Positions 36,560 to 49,383 of a stretch of DNA of 64,000 nt are shown piece after piece. A model generated the notes under the pieces. It was not told where the DNA came from, searched no databases, and saw only the letters and a program-made list of their open reading frames with translations. The translations under genes were made by a program, and so were the position numbers. The DNA comes from Sindora glabra. Taxonomy: Eukaryota; Streptophyta; Magnoliopsida; Fabales; Fabaceae. Numbering within the stretch: the stretch's first letter is position 1; every line of letters begins with the position of its first letter. Location of the stretch: NCBI GenBank assembly GCA_020226215.1, contig CM035233.1, positions 69,678,831-69,742,830 on the forward strand, written 5' to 3'.

Positions 36560-38029
36560 AGATGGAAATTCACTCACGTCATCATGGGGACAAAAAGGGA
36601 ATATTGAGTCATTTATCCCCTTTTTTTATGTTAGATATGTGGAAGTTTTTCTTTTGGGGCCTTTTTATATATTATTTAATTTTGTGATAATTATAGGAAA
36701 TTTAAGAATAATAAGAATGTGAATAGGTAGAAAGTGTAGCCATTATATTATATTACTGATATTGTAATCTGATTCGTTTGGCAACAAATGATATTAATAT
36801 TGCTACGTTTCTCTTCAATTTCTTACTGCCCTTAAATTTTGTAAGGAGTAATATTGTGAGATAATTTTGCACCGATTTTACTTCATCCTTATTCAAATGT
36901 AATAGGATTTGGATTTTCACTGAATTGTTTTTTTTTTTTTTTTTGGTATATTGAGGATGGAGAGACTTGAATTTATGATCTCTAATATACAATTCAAATT
37001 TCTTATCACTAATTCATCGTTTAGTAGCCTAAATTCACAAGCCTTAAAATTATCGTTTCTAACATTCAATTATTATGCACAAAATTAATAAACAGGATGT
37101 GTAATAAAGATCTTAAAATTGCAGTATCTAAAATTTAATTATTATGCACAAATAAATAAATAGAATGTGTAATGGAGATCTTTGTGAATAAAGTTGGATC
37201 CTCGCATTTCTAAATGATAGGACCCAAAACCAAACTATCAAATTGTGCCATGGTGAGAATCATGTAACTCCAGGTTGTTAGATTTGTATTTTTAACCATA
37301 TCCATATAAAAGATTATATAATTTAATTTTTGTTCTCTTTTTTTTTTTTTGGGGGGGGGGGGGGATGGAATTTCAGTCATCATATATTAGCCCTTTTAAG
37401 GCCGTTCATGTAAGCATGGAGGTTCTGCTATGTGCAGTGCAAAGTGATTGAAGGCTTCGTTTGGTGTTGCATTCGAACACTATAAAGTCCTTTGGAGGAG
37501 ACAATGGAGACTTCATCGCTTTGTGTGCGGAAGTGACAACGAAGCATGTGATGAGAACAATGAGAAATTGGTGATATGAAAAACGTAAGAAATTGAGATT
37601 AGAGATTAGTTGATGAGTCAGGTTACTTAGATTTGAATTGACGCACATGGAAAGGTTAAAAAGGGGCAAGTGGCAGTTAAACAAATGGTCAACATCCCAC
37701 AGCCATTTGATATATCCATCTCTTTTTGTCTGTGGTTCGTTCCAACTTCCAACTTCTCTCTACTTGTTCGCTTTTGACTATTGGTATAATAAAAGAAGTT
37801 TCCTTGCACTTGCCTCCACATTTCATCTCTTTCTGCTGCTTTATTTGCACTGTTACATTTCCCTTCTTTATTGTGGAAAGCTTCTTGCCCTACACAAACT
37901 CCCTCGCGAATTTTATACACTAGCACAAAAATGCGTTTCGACCTTGATAAATTAACGTATATAATAGTATGATATTTTTAAAAATATAAATGACTTAATA
38001 CATAAGTTTAAAAAAACAACTGACGCTTA
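36560..38029. other. 3' flank of the LRR gene and intergenic DNA
   Basis: The first few hundred bases are probably the 3' UTR. A poly-T then poly-G tract occurs at about 37338-37364. The segment 37390-37930 has more balanced composition and W-box-like TTGACC/GGTCAAC motifs (near 37687), but no open frame there has a recognisable domain on either strand. It may be the remains of a promoter or gene edge. Confidence 0.4.
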
Positions 38030-39195
38030 AAGAAACTATAATAAAATTGTAGATGTGAATTTAAAAAAAAAATCAACGTAATTTTTTATTATAAAATTTT
38101 AAACATTGATTCATAAAATAATTAATATTTAAAATCATAAAAGTAGTGTTATTTTTTAAAATATAATGAAAGTTTGGATGTCAATTATTTTTTTAAAAAA
38201 ACTTCTTTTCTTTTTTTTCACAAAACTTTAAACATTGGTTCATAAAAAAATTAATATCTAAAATTATGTGAGAAGTGCTATTTTTGCACTATAAATAAAA
38301 TAAATCTTTTTTTTTTCATTGTCATTCTCCTCCTTATTTATTTCCAAACTCAATATTCATTTCTGTCTAATTTTTAGAAAATACTAAATCTCATTCCGTC
38401 CTCTACCACATATCAATGAGTTACAATACTCCTTCAATTAGCATCAAACATAAAGCAAGTTCAAAATCTAAGAGTTTGACTTTCTTACTTCTATTTCTTG
38501 AATATGTATATCATCCATTTCTTCAAAAAAATTTTATAGATCTTTTAAGAAATGTTTATTTGTGTTTCCTATTAGATATTTATTATGAGGTTTACTTTTA
38601 TAAATAAATTTTGTGGTTATTTATGATTTTATATATTTATTATATATTTGATAAAGCAAATATAATAAAATTATAGATGTGAATTTTTTTAAAAAAATCA
38701 ATGTCATTTTTTATTATAAAATTTTAAACATTGATTCATAAAATAATTAATATTTAAAATCATATGAGTAGTACTATTTTTTAAAATATAATGAAAGTTT
38801 AGACCTCAATTATTTTTTAAAAAAAACTTATTATCTTTTCTTTAACAAAATTTTAAACATTGGTTCATAGAAAAATTAATATCTAAAATTATGTGAGAAG
38901 TGTCATTTTTGCACTATAAAAAGATAAAAAAAATTTCTACTCGTTATCATTCTCACTTTCCTTCTTATTTATTTCCAAACTCAATATTTATTTCTGTCTA
39001 ATTTCTAAAAAATATTAAATCTCACTCCGTCCTCTACCACATATTAATGAGTTATAATACTTTTTCAACTAGTATCAAGCATAAAATATGTTCAAAATCT
39101 AAGAGTTTGACTTTCTTACTTCTATTTCTTGAATATGCATATCTTCCATTTCTTTAATTTTTTTTGTATAATTTTTTTAAGAAATGTTTACCCAA
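38030..39195. repeat. Tandem duplication of a ~620-bp unit with an internal repeat
   Basis: Two direct copies, roughly 38030-38570 and 38655-39195, share long near-identical stretches, for example the segments around ACTCAATATT(C/T)ATTTCTGTC and CTAAGAGTTTGACTTTCTTA. Within each copy, a segment around AAACATTG(A/G)TTCATA and ATTAATATYTAAAAT appears twice about 125 bases apart. Each copy also carries GCACTATAAA, which looks like a TATA box. The unit has no evident coding capacity. It is likely part of a non-autonomous transposon. Confidence 0.75.
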
Positions 39196-40389
39196 ATTAT
39201 AATCATAGGAATTGATATCTTAACTGACAACCTAGTAAAATAATGTCACATTTCTTGTATGAAAGAAAATTTTAAATTAATTATTTTTCATGAACCTTTT
39301 AAATTAGGACCTAAATTTACTTTTATTTTATTTTAATTTCAAGAATTTTTTAATAAATTAATAGTTAAATAAAAAGTAAAACCAAATTTTTTTATATAAA
39401 TTCAAAAATTTTTATTTTAAATGCATCTTCGCTTTCTCTTTCTCTGTACTTCACACACATATTTCTAAAATTTATATTTGTACTCAATTTTAAAAATACA
39501 TAATAAAATTATTATTTTATTAAATAAAATAGCATAATATTTATTGTAAAAAAATTGATCAAAATTTATTGTTCATTATTTAAACATTACATAAAATAAA
39601 AAATTACTTTCCACTTTTTAAAAACACTCATTTGTATTAAAGCAAATGTATAAAAAATTTGGTACTTTTACATTAAATGAAAAAAATATTAGGTATCCAA
39701 AAAATTGAAAAAAAAATCTATATACTATATTTTTAAATTCTTTATTTTAATTACTTTATCAGCAATATTTTTTTCAATAATAAATTCTTTACTTGTTGTA
39801 AATTTATTGAAGAAAATATTGTTATATACAATGCAATAATATAATATTTAGACATTAATGTACCACATTCAAATAATTTTAAAATTTTTTATTTAAACTA
39901 ATTAATTTTTTAATAAAAATTATGCTACTATTTTTTTAATATAATGTAATATTTTTCACTTTTTTAAATTATTTAAGTTTGTATATAAAATCAAATAATA
40001 CCAAGAAATTATTAGTAAATAACCAATATTTATATATACACATACTTATTTATGTATGTAAATTTAGATACATTCCACTTAAAAATTAAAGATTGAAAAA
40101 TATAGCTAGTTTATTTTTATAATTTTGACCTAATACAAATAGTTTATTTTCAAATTTGATATATTAAATTATTATTTGTATTTTATTTTTTGATATTAAT
40201 GTATGTTTTTTTATAATTTTACACATTACAAAGAGAAAAATAATTTATCTCATTTATTTTTAATTTTTATTTTATCTTACATAAAAATCATTAATAACAA
40301 TAAATTGTATCAATAAAATAAATATTTTATATGTATATCGTAAAAGCTTGTTTTTAATATAATTTATAAGATGAGAAAAATAAAAAGAA

Positions 40390-40422
<33 letters not shown>

Positions 40423-41990
40423 TTTTACAAGTGTATGCATAATATTTTAATTTTTAAATAAAACTTACTTAATATATTTTAAACAATTTAAAAAAATTTA
40501 AGTCTGGATACATGTAAAAAATAATATGTATAAATATTATTTCTTTCAAAAGTATTAATGGATATTAAATTTTTTTATTAAAAATAATACTAAATTTTAT
40601 TAGTAAATTTGGTATTTTAAAAGATTTTATTATAAATTAATATGTAAGAAATAATTGAAGGAGATTCAAAAAAAAGAAAAGAAGAATAAAAAATAGCTCC
40701 ATAAAGTAAAATTTTAGATTTTTAGTCTATTAACTATTAACTAAATTTTATATTTTTAAAATGATTATGTGATAATTTTTTGAAGATATTTTAATTTTAA
40801 AAGTTTTAAATTACAATTTACTATAAATAAAATTTTAATAATCATTAAATTAAATTTATTATATAGTAAAGAGATATAAAAATATACATATAAATTAATA
40901 TAAATAATTTGCTCAAATTACTTATTTTAAGTTATTGATAGATTTAAAATTAAAAAAAATTATAATCCAAAATAGAAATATTATCTTATTAATTCTTTAC
41001 CTGCTAAATAAGTTTTCTAATCATGAATATCAACCATCCATTTTTGTATTATTAAAATCTAATAATTTTCATTCTACTATAAAATTAAAATATCAATATC
41101 TATATTTTTAATCTGAGTATATTAAATTACTCAGACAATTACCGGCTACTTGTAGCACATTTGATCTTTCATTTTAATAAATTCGTAGAACATATTAAAA
41201 TGGAGGTTCGGTATTTGAGGTTACTAGTAATATTATTTTTTTTTAGTGTTTTCGTAATCTTCCTCTATATTATATTAATAGATAAAAAAAATAACTTACA
41301 TCAGTAATTATATTATCTAATAGAGAAAGTGAGACTTCAAGTGAAATTCACCTTTTAGATGAGAGAATCTAAATAAAGAAATAAAAAAAAAAAGTGAGAG
41401 TAATATCAATGGCACTATACCTTATATCATGTTATCACACGTACAAAGTCAACGTGAAAATTTGCGGGGTGACTTTTCCTTCTATTTAAAACATAGATAA
41501 ATCACCATAATTTGTATTGATGTGCAAAAGTACCATCAATCGATAGGCATAGAAAAAAACCTTGTTGTGCAACTTAACTTATGGTGGACTCATATTCAAA
41601 TTCATAAATGTATGAAAAATATTTATGTAGATATTGTTTATTATGTCATCTTTAAATATTACTATTATATAAATACTATCAACTAATAATATGTGAATTT
41701 ATTTTTTTAATAATTAATTTTGAATTAACTTATTTTTTATTATAATTAATAATAAATAATTATTAGTTTATTATTTATATTTAATTAATTTATAAATAAA
41801 AATGCACTTGCACATTATTAATTATTAGTATTTAAATAGAGTACTTAAAGACAATGTAACGGATAATGTTTACGTAAAAATTTCTCCAAATATATAAACT
41901 CTATATTAATATACATATCTCACAACGAGTTGATAGTACCTGACGTTGGTCGCACAATTAGCGATCAAAGTATCGGTCAATATTTGACTT
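39196..41990. other. AT-rich gene-free DNA
   Basis: Nearly 2.8 kb of extremely A+T-rich sequence. It contains an (AT)n microsatellite at about 40391-40417 and no open frame or bounded element that I could support. Confidence 0.45.
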
Positions 41991-43225
41991 TTCCTTTTTT
42001 GGTCGGACTATACTATTTATATCTCTTGTTGTAACCCATCATTCGGTGACTTCAATAATCTATAAAATATATTGTTGTTAAATTTTGTTTCTGACCGTTG
42101 TTACAAAAAAACAACGGCAATATATCCAGGTCTTGTCTCGGGGGTGTACCTAAATAACACTACATTTCAGCCTTCTTCCGGTGAACAGAATCTCACGTTT
42201 TATTATCTGATTATATATTGGTGGGCTTCGGCCTGCCATTCTCTAAAGACAGTACAAAGAAGGGCCCGAATTAAGTGGGGCCCTCTTGCAGAAGCAGCGA
42301 TGCTTCGCTTAAGTTGCTGCTGGGGAAATTTTATTAGTAGAATAGACGCTTTGAAAGAAAATATTTTTTTATAATATAACTATAAAATATTAAAATAAAA
42401 AATATTTTACATATTTATTATTAAATATTAAATATGAAGAGTTGAAAAAATAATTTCTTTTATTTTAGAAAGAAATTTATTTTTTTCATTATTATATTTT
42501 TAGATACCATTTTTTAAAATTATCAGTATAAATAGCATACCACTCCTTTATTAATATCTAAAAATAATAATTTTTTACAAAAAATATTTTTAATAAAATA
42601 AAAGAATCTATAAAATGAAATAAGGACTTATTAAAAGGTTCCTTGATGCTAATCTTAAAATTTGAGAGAGTTATGAATATAAGGTAGTTGATTGACTTTC
42701 TAAATGAGATAAGTACCATTTTAATTAACTTGAAAAAGCAAAACCATTTTTGATTGTTTGGCATTCTTTAAGTTTAAACTATGAAGTTGACTCGAGCTTT
42801 TAAAATGAGTTTGCATGGACAATGTTTGGGCCGCTGATCATGTGAAAATGGCATTTAAAAGCTACACTGCTGAATGCTGACTGTCCAATTAAGTCGCCGA
42901 GCCGATCTTCAAAGGATAAATAACGCATGCTTTGAACCTCAGTAAAGTACGTTGCACAGATTCTAAGATCCTCGTTCACGCAGGAAATTTTAATTCTTGT
43001 ACAGAATGTGAGATTTTGTGAATAGCATGAATTATTGAGGAAATAAAACGTTACAGGCTTTGACCAGTTGTTCCATGCTGTGCTAGTGTTGTTTTGGGTG
43101 TTTGCTGGAACGTTTCTTGCTTGTGGTTTCTGTGGAGTGGGGTTGCTCTGTTACTTGATAGTTTCCTTGCTGCGCTACAATGCCTTGGTTAATTAGAGAA
43201 CTGGGTTGGATTGATAGCAATTCTG
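41991..43225. other. Balanced-composition island with TCP-type site II motifs, then AT-rich DNA
   Basis: From about 42070 to 42350 the base composition resembles that of genes or promoters, and GGGCCC occurs twice (near 42261 and 42279) with TGGGCTT nearby (42222). Such site II motifs mark promoters of growth and translation genes in plants. No coding gene follows on either strand; 42360-42780 is AT-rich. The island may be a transposon-captured or orphaned promoter fragment. Confidence 0.35.
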
Positions 43226-43230
43226 AGTAC

Positions 43231-44440
43231 AGGTTAATATGGATGCCCTTGAGGAAGACATGCAACAACATATTATTGTTTTTCAGGATCCTCAGCGTTT
43301 AGAGGAGAGGAGGGAGCAATGACCGCGCCACTTTAATTGGTTACCTTGTTGATGATCAGGTAATCTATTCTCACAGAATTTGAACTTTGAGTTGTAAATT
43401 TTTAGTGCAATGTAATAATCCGGCACAAATATAAAACTCTTATAGGGGTTAAGATCGTAAACCGATTGATTTGTTTAACATAAATAATAAATAACTTGAA
43501 TTAAGATTATAAACAGGTTAATTTGTTTAAAAAATTTATATTAAAATATTAAAATTATTATTTAAAAATAATTAATAATTAAATTATAAATAATTATATT
43601 TTAATAAAATAATAGTAAAAATTTTAAAAATTATTTTATCATTGATGAAAAATAATAAATGATTAAATTTAATGAATAAATTTATAATATAAATTTTTTA
43701 ATTAGAATTATTAAATGAATTAATTTGGTTTGACACGTTTAATAAATACTAAATGAATGAATCCAACACGATATAGTTATCATTCAGATTAATTTATTTG
43801 AATTATTATTAATTTTTTATACAAAATGGACTTGACATGTAAACATAAATTAGTCCCACCGTTCGAACTAGCGCAGAGTATGCATGGACTCTTCGAGGTG
43901 ATTTTCATGTTGTGGGTAGTAATAACTACCTTTATATGTTTCATTTTGACAATGACGAGGATAAAGACAATGTTTACGAGAATGGCCCTCGGGCAATTCA
44001 AGGGGCTCTGATGCATTTCATTAGATGGAGACCAAATCTGCGTTTGAATCATCTGCATGCACCGTCCAGATCTGGGGTTTGCCTCGGGAGTCCCTTACTA
44101 TCATCGACTTTGCTGAATATCTTGGGGTATAGTTGGACAAGTTGAATGGGCTGATTGGCCCCGAAATTTGCATTTTCTTCATGTCATTGTGTGAGAAACC
44201 CCAACCGCACATCTGTTTATGGGCTTTAAATTACAATTGGATGATAATAGTTGGGTATAGATTCAATGCAAATGTGAGCATAAAGCTAATGAACAAGTAG
44301 AGGAGGATCTAGTAAGGCAATGTTGGAGAATTCGAAGTTTATTTGACACTTGGATTGCTATGGACCCTTGGCTCAACACTTTACTTTTGCTAGACCTACC
44401 TCTCGGAGGACAAGAGTTATTTATTGAGGTGTAGTATGAT
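43231..44440 (+). pseudogene. DUF4283-type (LINE-associated) pseudogene, degenerate
   Basis: Scattered frames read parts of the DUF4283 domain that precedes the zinc knuckle in plant LINE-type ORF1 proteins. These include ATLIGYLVDDQ near 43330, AWTLRGDFHVVGSNNYLYMF near 43880, the GPRAIQGALMHFIRW segment, then, after a frameshift, VQIWGLPRESLTI and FAEYLG (44060-44130), and GQVEWADWP further on. Stops and frameshifts separate them. About 450 AT-rich bases (43365-43815) interrupt the domain after its first strand, probably a later insertion. No reverse transcriptase was found next to it, so this is a 5'-part fragment or a solo domain gene copy. Confidence 0.6.
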
Positions 44441-44639
44441 GCCAAGTTTATTTATAGTACTATTGCATTACTCCTCGACTCCGCCTGTTTCTGAGTTGGA
44501 TGAGGAACTGCCTAACCAGGATCAGTTTTGTTACTCGCAATAGTATTAGAATTAGTAAATTGTTTATCAAGTCCGTGTTTAAAAGTTCAATTAAAATTCT
44601 ACGTTAGAAATAATTAGGAAAATTCGATTACATTGCTAA

Positions 44640-44679
44640 GGGGATGTAAATGATTAAATGGGGATGTAAATGATTAAAT
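44640..44679. repeat. 20-bp tandem direct repeat, two copies
   Basis: The unit GGGGATGTAAATGATTAAAT occurs twice without gap and without mismatch, at 44640-44659 and 44660-44679. Confidence 0.9.
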
Positions 44680-46733
44680 CTATGGTGGAACCATCGTGAT
44701 TAAATAATTTCTCTTATAAATGATAACAGGATATGAAATATAAAGTACTAAATTATGAAATTTATATCTAATTTTATTTTACTAGATAACTTAATTAAAT
44801 GAATTTGGAAGAGTCCAATTATATTATTTCTCAATTTACTCTGACCATCACCTCTTATACTCAGAGACTGATATTGCCCTTGATCTTTTCCACAACCAAT
44901 TCTATCTCATCCTCTAACTCCTCACCACTCATCTCTGAATCTTTATCTTCTTCCTCAACAATCATGTTATATATCAAATTAATATTTAAATTCTATTATT
45001 TTAAATGCTTCAAATATTTATTTTAATTAACAAGAATAGTTAAATTATATTTATATATGTTAAGGTGAAATTTAAATATTTTAAATTTTGACTACATTAT
45101 AATAGTATGATTTTATTTAATAGAAATGTTATCCAAATTTTATTGGGACATTTAAAAATTGAGAGTGAAAATTTTATGAAATATATGTATTGATTTTGAT
45201 AGATAACTTTTGTTCATTAATTTGTAAGCTTATGAAAATATCCTTTAAACTCAAGGTGTGATAAATTAGGATACGCACACACACACACACATTTGTGATT
45301 TAATAAATTGTTTCCTAATATTATAGATTGTTAGAATGTTTAGAGTGGGACTGAGATTTTTAAATATAATTAGGAAAGGAGTCTTATAAAAATAATTTTT
45401 TTAATAAAAGAAGGGCTAAGATTTACTAAAATAGGAAATGAACAAATGAAATTTAAGCTTGTGGTGCACTGAGAAGTGTCAAATCATTGCCTATGTTTCT
45501 TCTATTTCTCTTTTTCCTTCTCTCCTTCGTGCTCTCTCTCTCCTTTCTCTTCCTCCCTCTTTTTTCTTCCCTTGCCCTGATAATTCTTCCCTATCCTTCA
45601 CTTCTTTAAACAATGGAGTTATCATAGTCATTGTGTTACTCATGAGCTACCATTTAACAACAACAATGCCATCAATGAAGAGAAATTGCAAACTGTGGCA
45701 TGCAGAGGAACTACATAGAGCCATCAGCCTAGAGAAATTTTTAACCTTTTTTGCTTTTTGCATACTACCTAAACTTGCAACATGCTTCCTTTTAACTATG
45801 ATGAGCCTAAGGAATAATGGAGGTCCACAATCCATGTTCCATAATAATAATCATGAGCTACTACTTCATCTTGCTTTTGTTGAAGTTTCAATGTCATTTC
45901 TAACATTAGCAAGATCCTACCAACTCCTAGGAAGATAGGTAAGTTGATTTGGTAACTAAATTTTAATATTTTTTCTATTTTGAGTTCAATATAAGAAAGT
46001 CCCTTTATGCATATTTTGCATGTATGATGATAGCCCTTAAAAATATAATTTTATGCTATAAAATATTATAATAATGTGATTAAAGTATTTATAGATTTTG
46101 CATTCTAATATTTTAAGTGATTCATGCATAATTCAAGAAATTCCTAGATGTGTAAAATTTGGTTTGGCTATTTTACTAAAATAGAATTGAAAATATAAGA
46201 AAGTAAACATATAGATTTACAAGATAATGTGATTCGAGCAATATTAAAGCATAAAAAAATTATATTTTAATGGTTTGTACTTGATTTAGAGAAATCCTTA
46301 CTTATGAAAATCCTTCTTTTCTAATGATAATTTCGAAAATATAAGAAAGTGATGATAAAAGACAATAAAATAACTTGAAATGAACAATTTAAAGCATCAC
46401 ATTTTAATATTTTCACTATTAAAGTTTAATCCTAAAATCAATATACAATGATATATCTCCACTTTTATGAGTGGATATTAGAAAACATGTAAGGTTGATA
46501 ATCTAAAGTGTCAATATGTTATGATTTGGATATAGGGTTATAATGTTTCGAAAGAAAATAAATAATGCCCTTATATTTATAATTTAACATTATAAAAGGA
46601 GAAATAAAAAGAAAAGGAAAGATAATTATAGATGTCCTAGAACTTCTAAAAATAGGTAAATGTTATCAGTCAAGTATATATTTTGCCCATAACATTGTCT
46701 TAATTTAATTCTATATTTTCTTTCTCTTTCTCA

Positions 46734-46737
<4 letters not shown>

Positions 46738-46809
<72 letters not shown>
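46738..46809. repeat. (TA)n microsatellite
   Basis: About 70 bases of uninterrupted TA dinucleotides, followed by TTTATATATTTATG and a short GTGTGTG run. The open frame running through it is an artefact of the repeat. Long AT dinucleotide runs are usually very polymorphic. Confidence 0.9.
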
Positions 46810-46817
<8 letters not shown>

Positions 46818-49383
46818 TTATGTGTATGTGTGTGTGTTTATGGCTTATGGAAATTTAGAAACTTTTATAATAATTTACTTATAATTGTAATATATTTGTT
46901 ATTCTCATATTTAAAAAACCTATTAAAATTACTATGTATGGATAATAGTCTTTCTAAAATACTTGATTAGGTGCCTTATTCATAGTTGACATGGATAGGA
47001 TTTTATCTTTTATGAAATATGAATAGTCGAGCTTTTGGATTATGCATGATGAAAGTTCAATATTGATGTTGATAGATGAGGCAATTGATAAATGTGAAAT
47101 TACAAATTTTAGATGCATAAATAATTACTTGAATGCGTATAACACATGCAGTATGGTTATAGATATACATTATTATGATTATGTGTGAAATGTGTTGTGG
47201 ATTGTATATTGTGATATGCATGAATGCTTGTAGCCATGCAAAAGGGTATGTGGTGCTAACATATATTATTTTGTACATTGAAATTGAAATTAAATTATAC
47301 TTATGTTATATAAAGCTTAAGCTCTAGTATTTAAATCATATTGTGAATTATGCTATGGGCAGCATTAAGATAAGAAATATGATAGCGATGGTGCTATAAA
47401 AATCAGATGAAAAATTCTTGGTAAAAAGATGGGTAAGATAAAGTTGATCTGGAAAGAATTAGATAGGAAGGCAGGTAGAATATAAAATTAGTCTAAGAGT
47501 CAAAAGGATATATGTATTATATTTACAAATTCTTATATATTATGTTATAAAATTAGTATCTAGTTATTTGAATAATTCCATTTGATATTATTATGATAAC
47601 TTGATTAGGATTGAGCCTTGTTGACTTCTTAAAAGTTCAATAATTACCCAAAATGGGTTAGAGCTAATATAATAATACTATTATGTAAATTAAATATTTA
47701 AGGATATTGTAAATTATGATAAGGAATAGGAAACTTGAGCTATGTACAGGTAAATACATTAACCTAAAAACTTAATACCTAGAGCCAAAAATAGAGTTTG
47801 TGACTATTTTATATCTTTACTATTTAATTATTTTAGTTATTTAACATTATAATAGGTTGGTAAATGTATATTTATTGAGCTCTTGTAACTTATTTATTTT
47901 ATTTTTAATATTTTCAAGTTGATATGAGTATAATAGATTCTATATATATATGGAGAATAAAAAATTGCCTTATTAAGAGATTTTAACTATCGGATTAGGG
48001 GTAAAGTTTAATGGTGTTTATATAAATATTATACATGTTAATGTTGTATATAATTATGTGTATTTTATGTCATTATTAAATATGTAAAATTTATAGATTG
48101 TCTGATTTAAGGCATATGACTCTTGGAGAGTGTCTAAAAAAATAAGAGAGATTATGCTCATTTTTTTATAAAATATATAGTAAATTTGAGTCACATAAAA
48201 ATAAAAAGATTTCCTTTGGGCATATTTACTGTTGTTAGTGTTGAGAATGGTGGAAATTAAGTACTAAGATCCATATGCAATCATGATTGGTTTTGGATCA
48301 TGAAAAATCAATTCACCAAAGTAAGAGATTCCTATTTCTTTTTATCTCAATAAGCTCATGACCAAATTATTTTTCATCCATAAGCAAATTGTTGATGATT
48401 TGGTTATATAAGGGTAAAGTGGGTTTAAAAAGGGAAATTGTGCCTTAAGTTGAGAAGTTCTTTCTTTTTGGTGTATGGTATATCAATCTAATGATAAATC
48501 CACCTTAAACTATTCTCCTCTATCTAATGAGTAGTATTTTACTTAGATCTTTACTTGATTTCATTATATTTCACATAACTTAGCTTTTATAGAGTTTTTA
48601 GAAGAATTTGGTTGGATTCATTATTTTTATCATAGAAATTGTAATTTTTATGATGGATCTAAGTGTTGCAAAATATTTCTTGTAAGTTCTAATAATCTAA
48701 ATAAGAGAATTGATATCACATGTAAGATTGGTGTTGAAATGTATCGAATGAACAATTTAGTAAAAATTTGTAGATATTTAAAGGCGAATTAATTGACTAA
48801 TCAATTCATCAAACCTAAAATTATTTCTGTATAGACTGAATTGATTGGTGAACTAATTCAACTAAAATTCCTTCAAGGAATTAATTCACTAATTTGTCCA
48901 GCCATAATAAAGGCCTTTTATAATAAATTCCCTAATCAATTTAACCTTGACAAAGGCTTTTCATAAGGTATGAATTAATTCCTTAATCAATTCACCATGC
49001 ACTTTTTTCAAATTTTGTATAATTTAAGGATTTTACTTATATGGTACCCTTTTTTATAGGTCGTATGAGAATAAATGTTATTATTATGAATTAAATGAGT
49101 ATGAATTGAATACACTAATCTTTGTGACAGATGGAAAATAATTGTATATTTTTATACATGTATGCTATAATTGTGTAATGATGATGAAGGGGATGAATTT
49201 TTCTTGTATAAGATTGATATACTAAATTTAGGTACTTATCTATCAAGAGATAAAGTTAATTTTAAAGGAATAATATTAAGTTTGTAAAGAGATGAGAAGG
49301 AACAAGAGTCATGTCACAACCTATCTATGGCCGTGATTAGTATGGAATTATTAAGTCTAACTCTATTAGCCTAAACTAAAATC

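Larger units (their letters stand above)
44441..49383. other. AT-rich gene-free region, probably old retroelement DNA
   Basis: About 4.9 kb without a supported gene. Seen here are a 20-bp tandem pair (44640-44679), a CA microsatellite near 45273-45291, a pyrimidine-rich stretch at 45490-45600 followed by an open frame to 45938 of unrecognised sequence, a long (TA)n run at 46738, and a cluster of degenerate AATTAATTCACTAATCAATTC-like motifs at 48785-49010. Composition is uniform enough to suggest one old, non-coding retroelement, but no borders were identified. Confidence 0.4.

Noticed and set aside
37627..37926. Minus-strand frame of 99 codons
   Set aside because: It is low in recognisable motifs and the plus-strand composition resembles a promoter/leader instead.
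43860..43880. tRNA-like GTTCGAACT box
   Set aside because: No acceptor or anticodon stem can be formed around it; it lies in the DUF4283 pseudogene.
45459..45938. 159-codon open frame
   Set aside because: It lacks a standard ATG at its start, begins in a pyrimidine-rich simple stretch that gives a Ser/Leu/Phe-rich reading, and shows no domain.
46734..46970. 78-codon frame of alternating Ile and Tyr
   Set aside because: It is a translation of the TA microsatellite.
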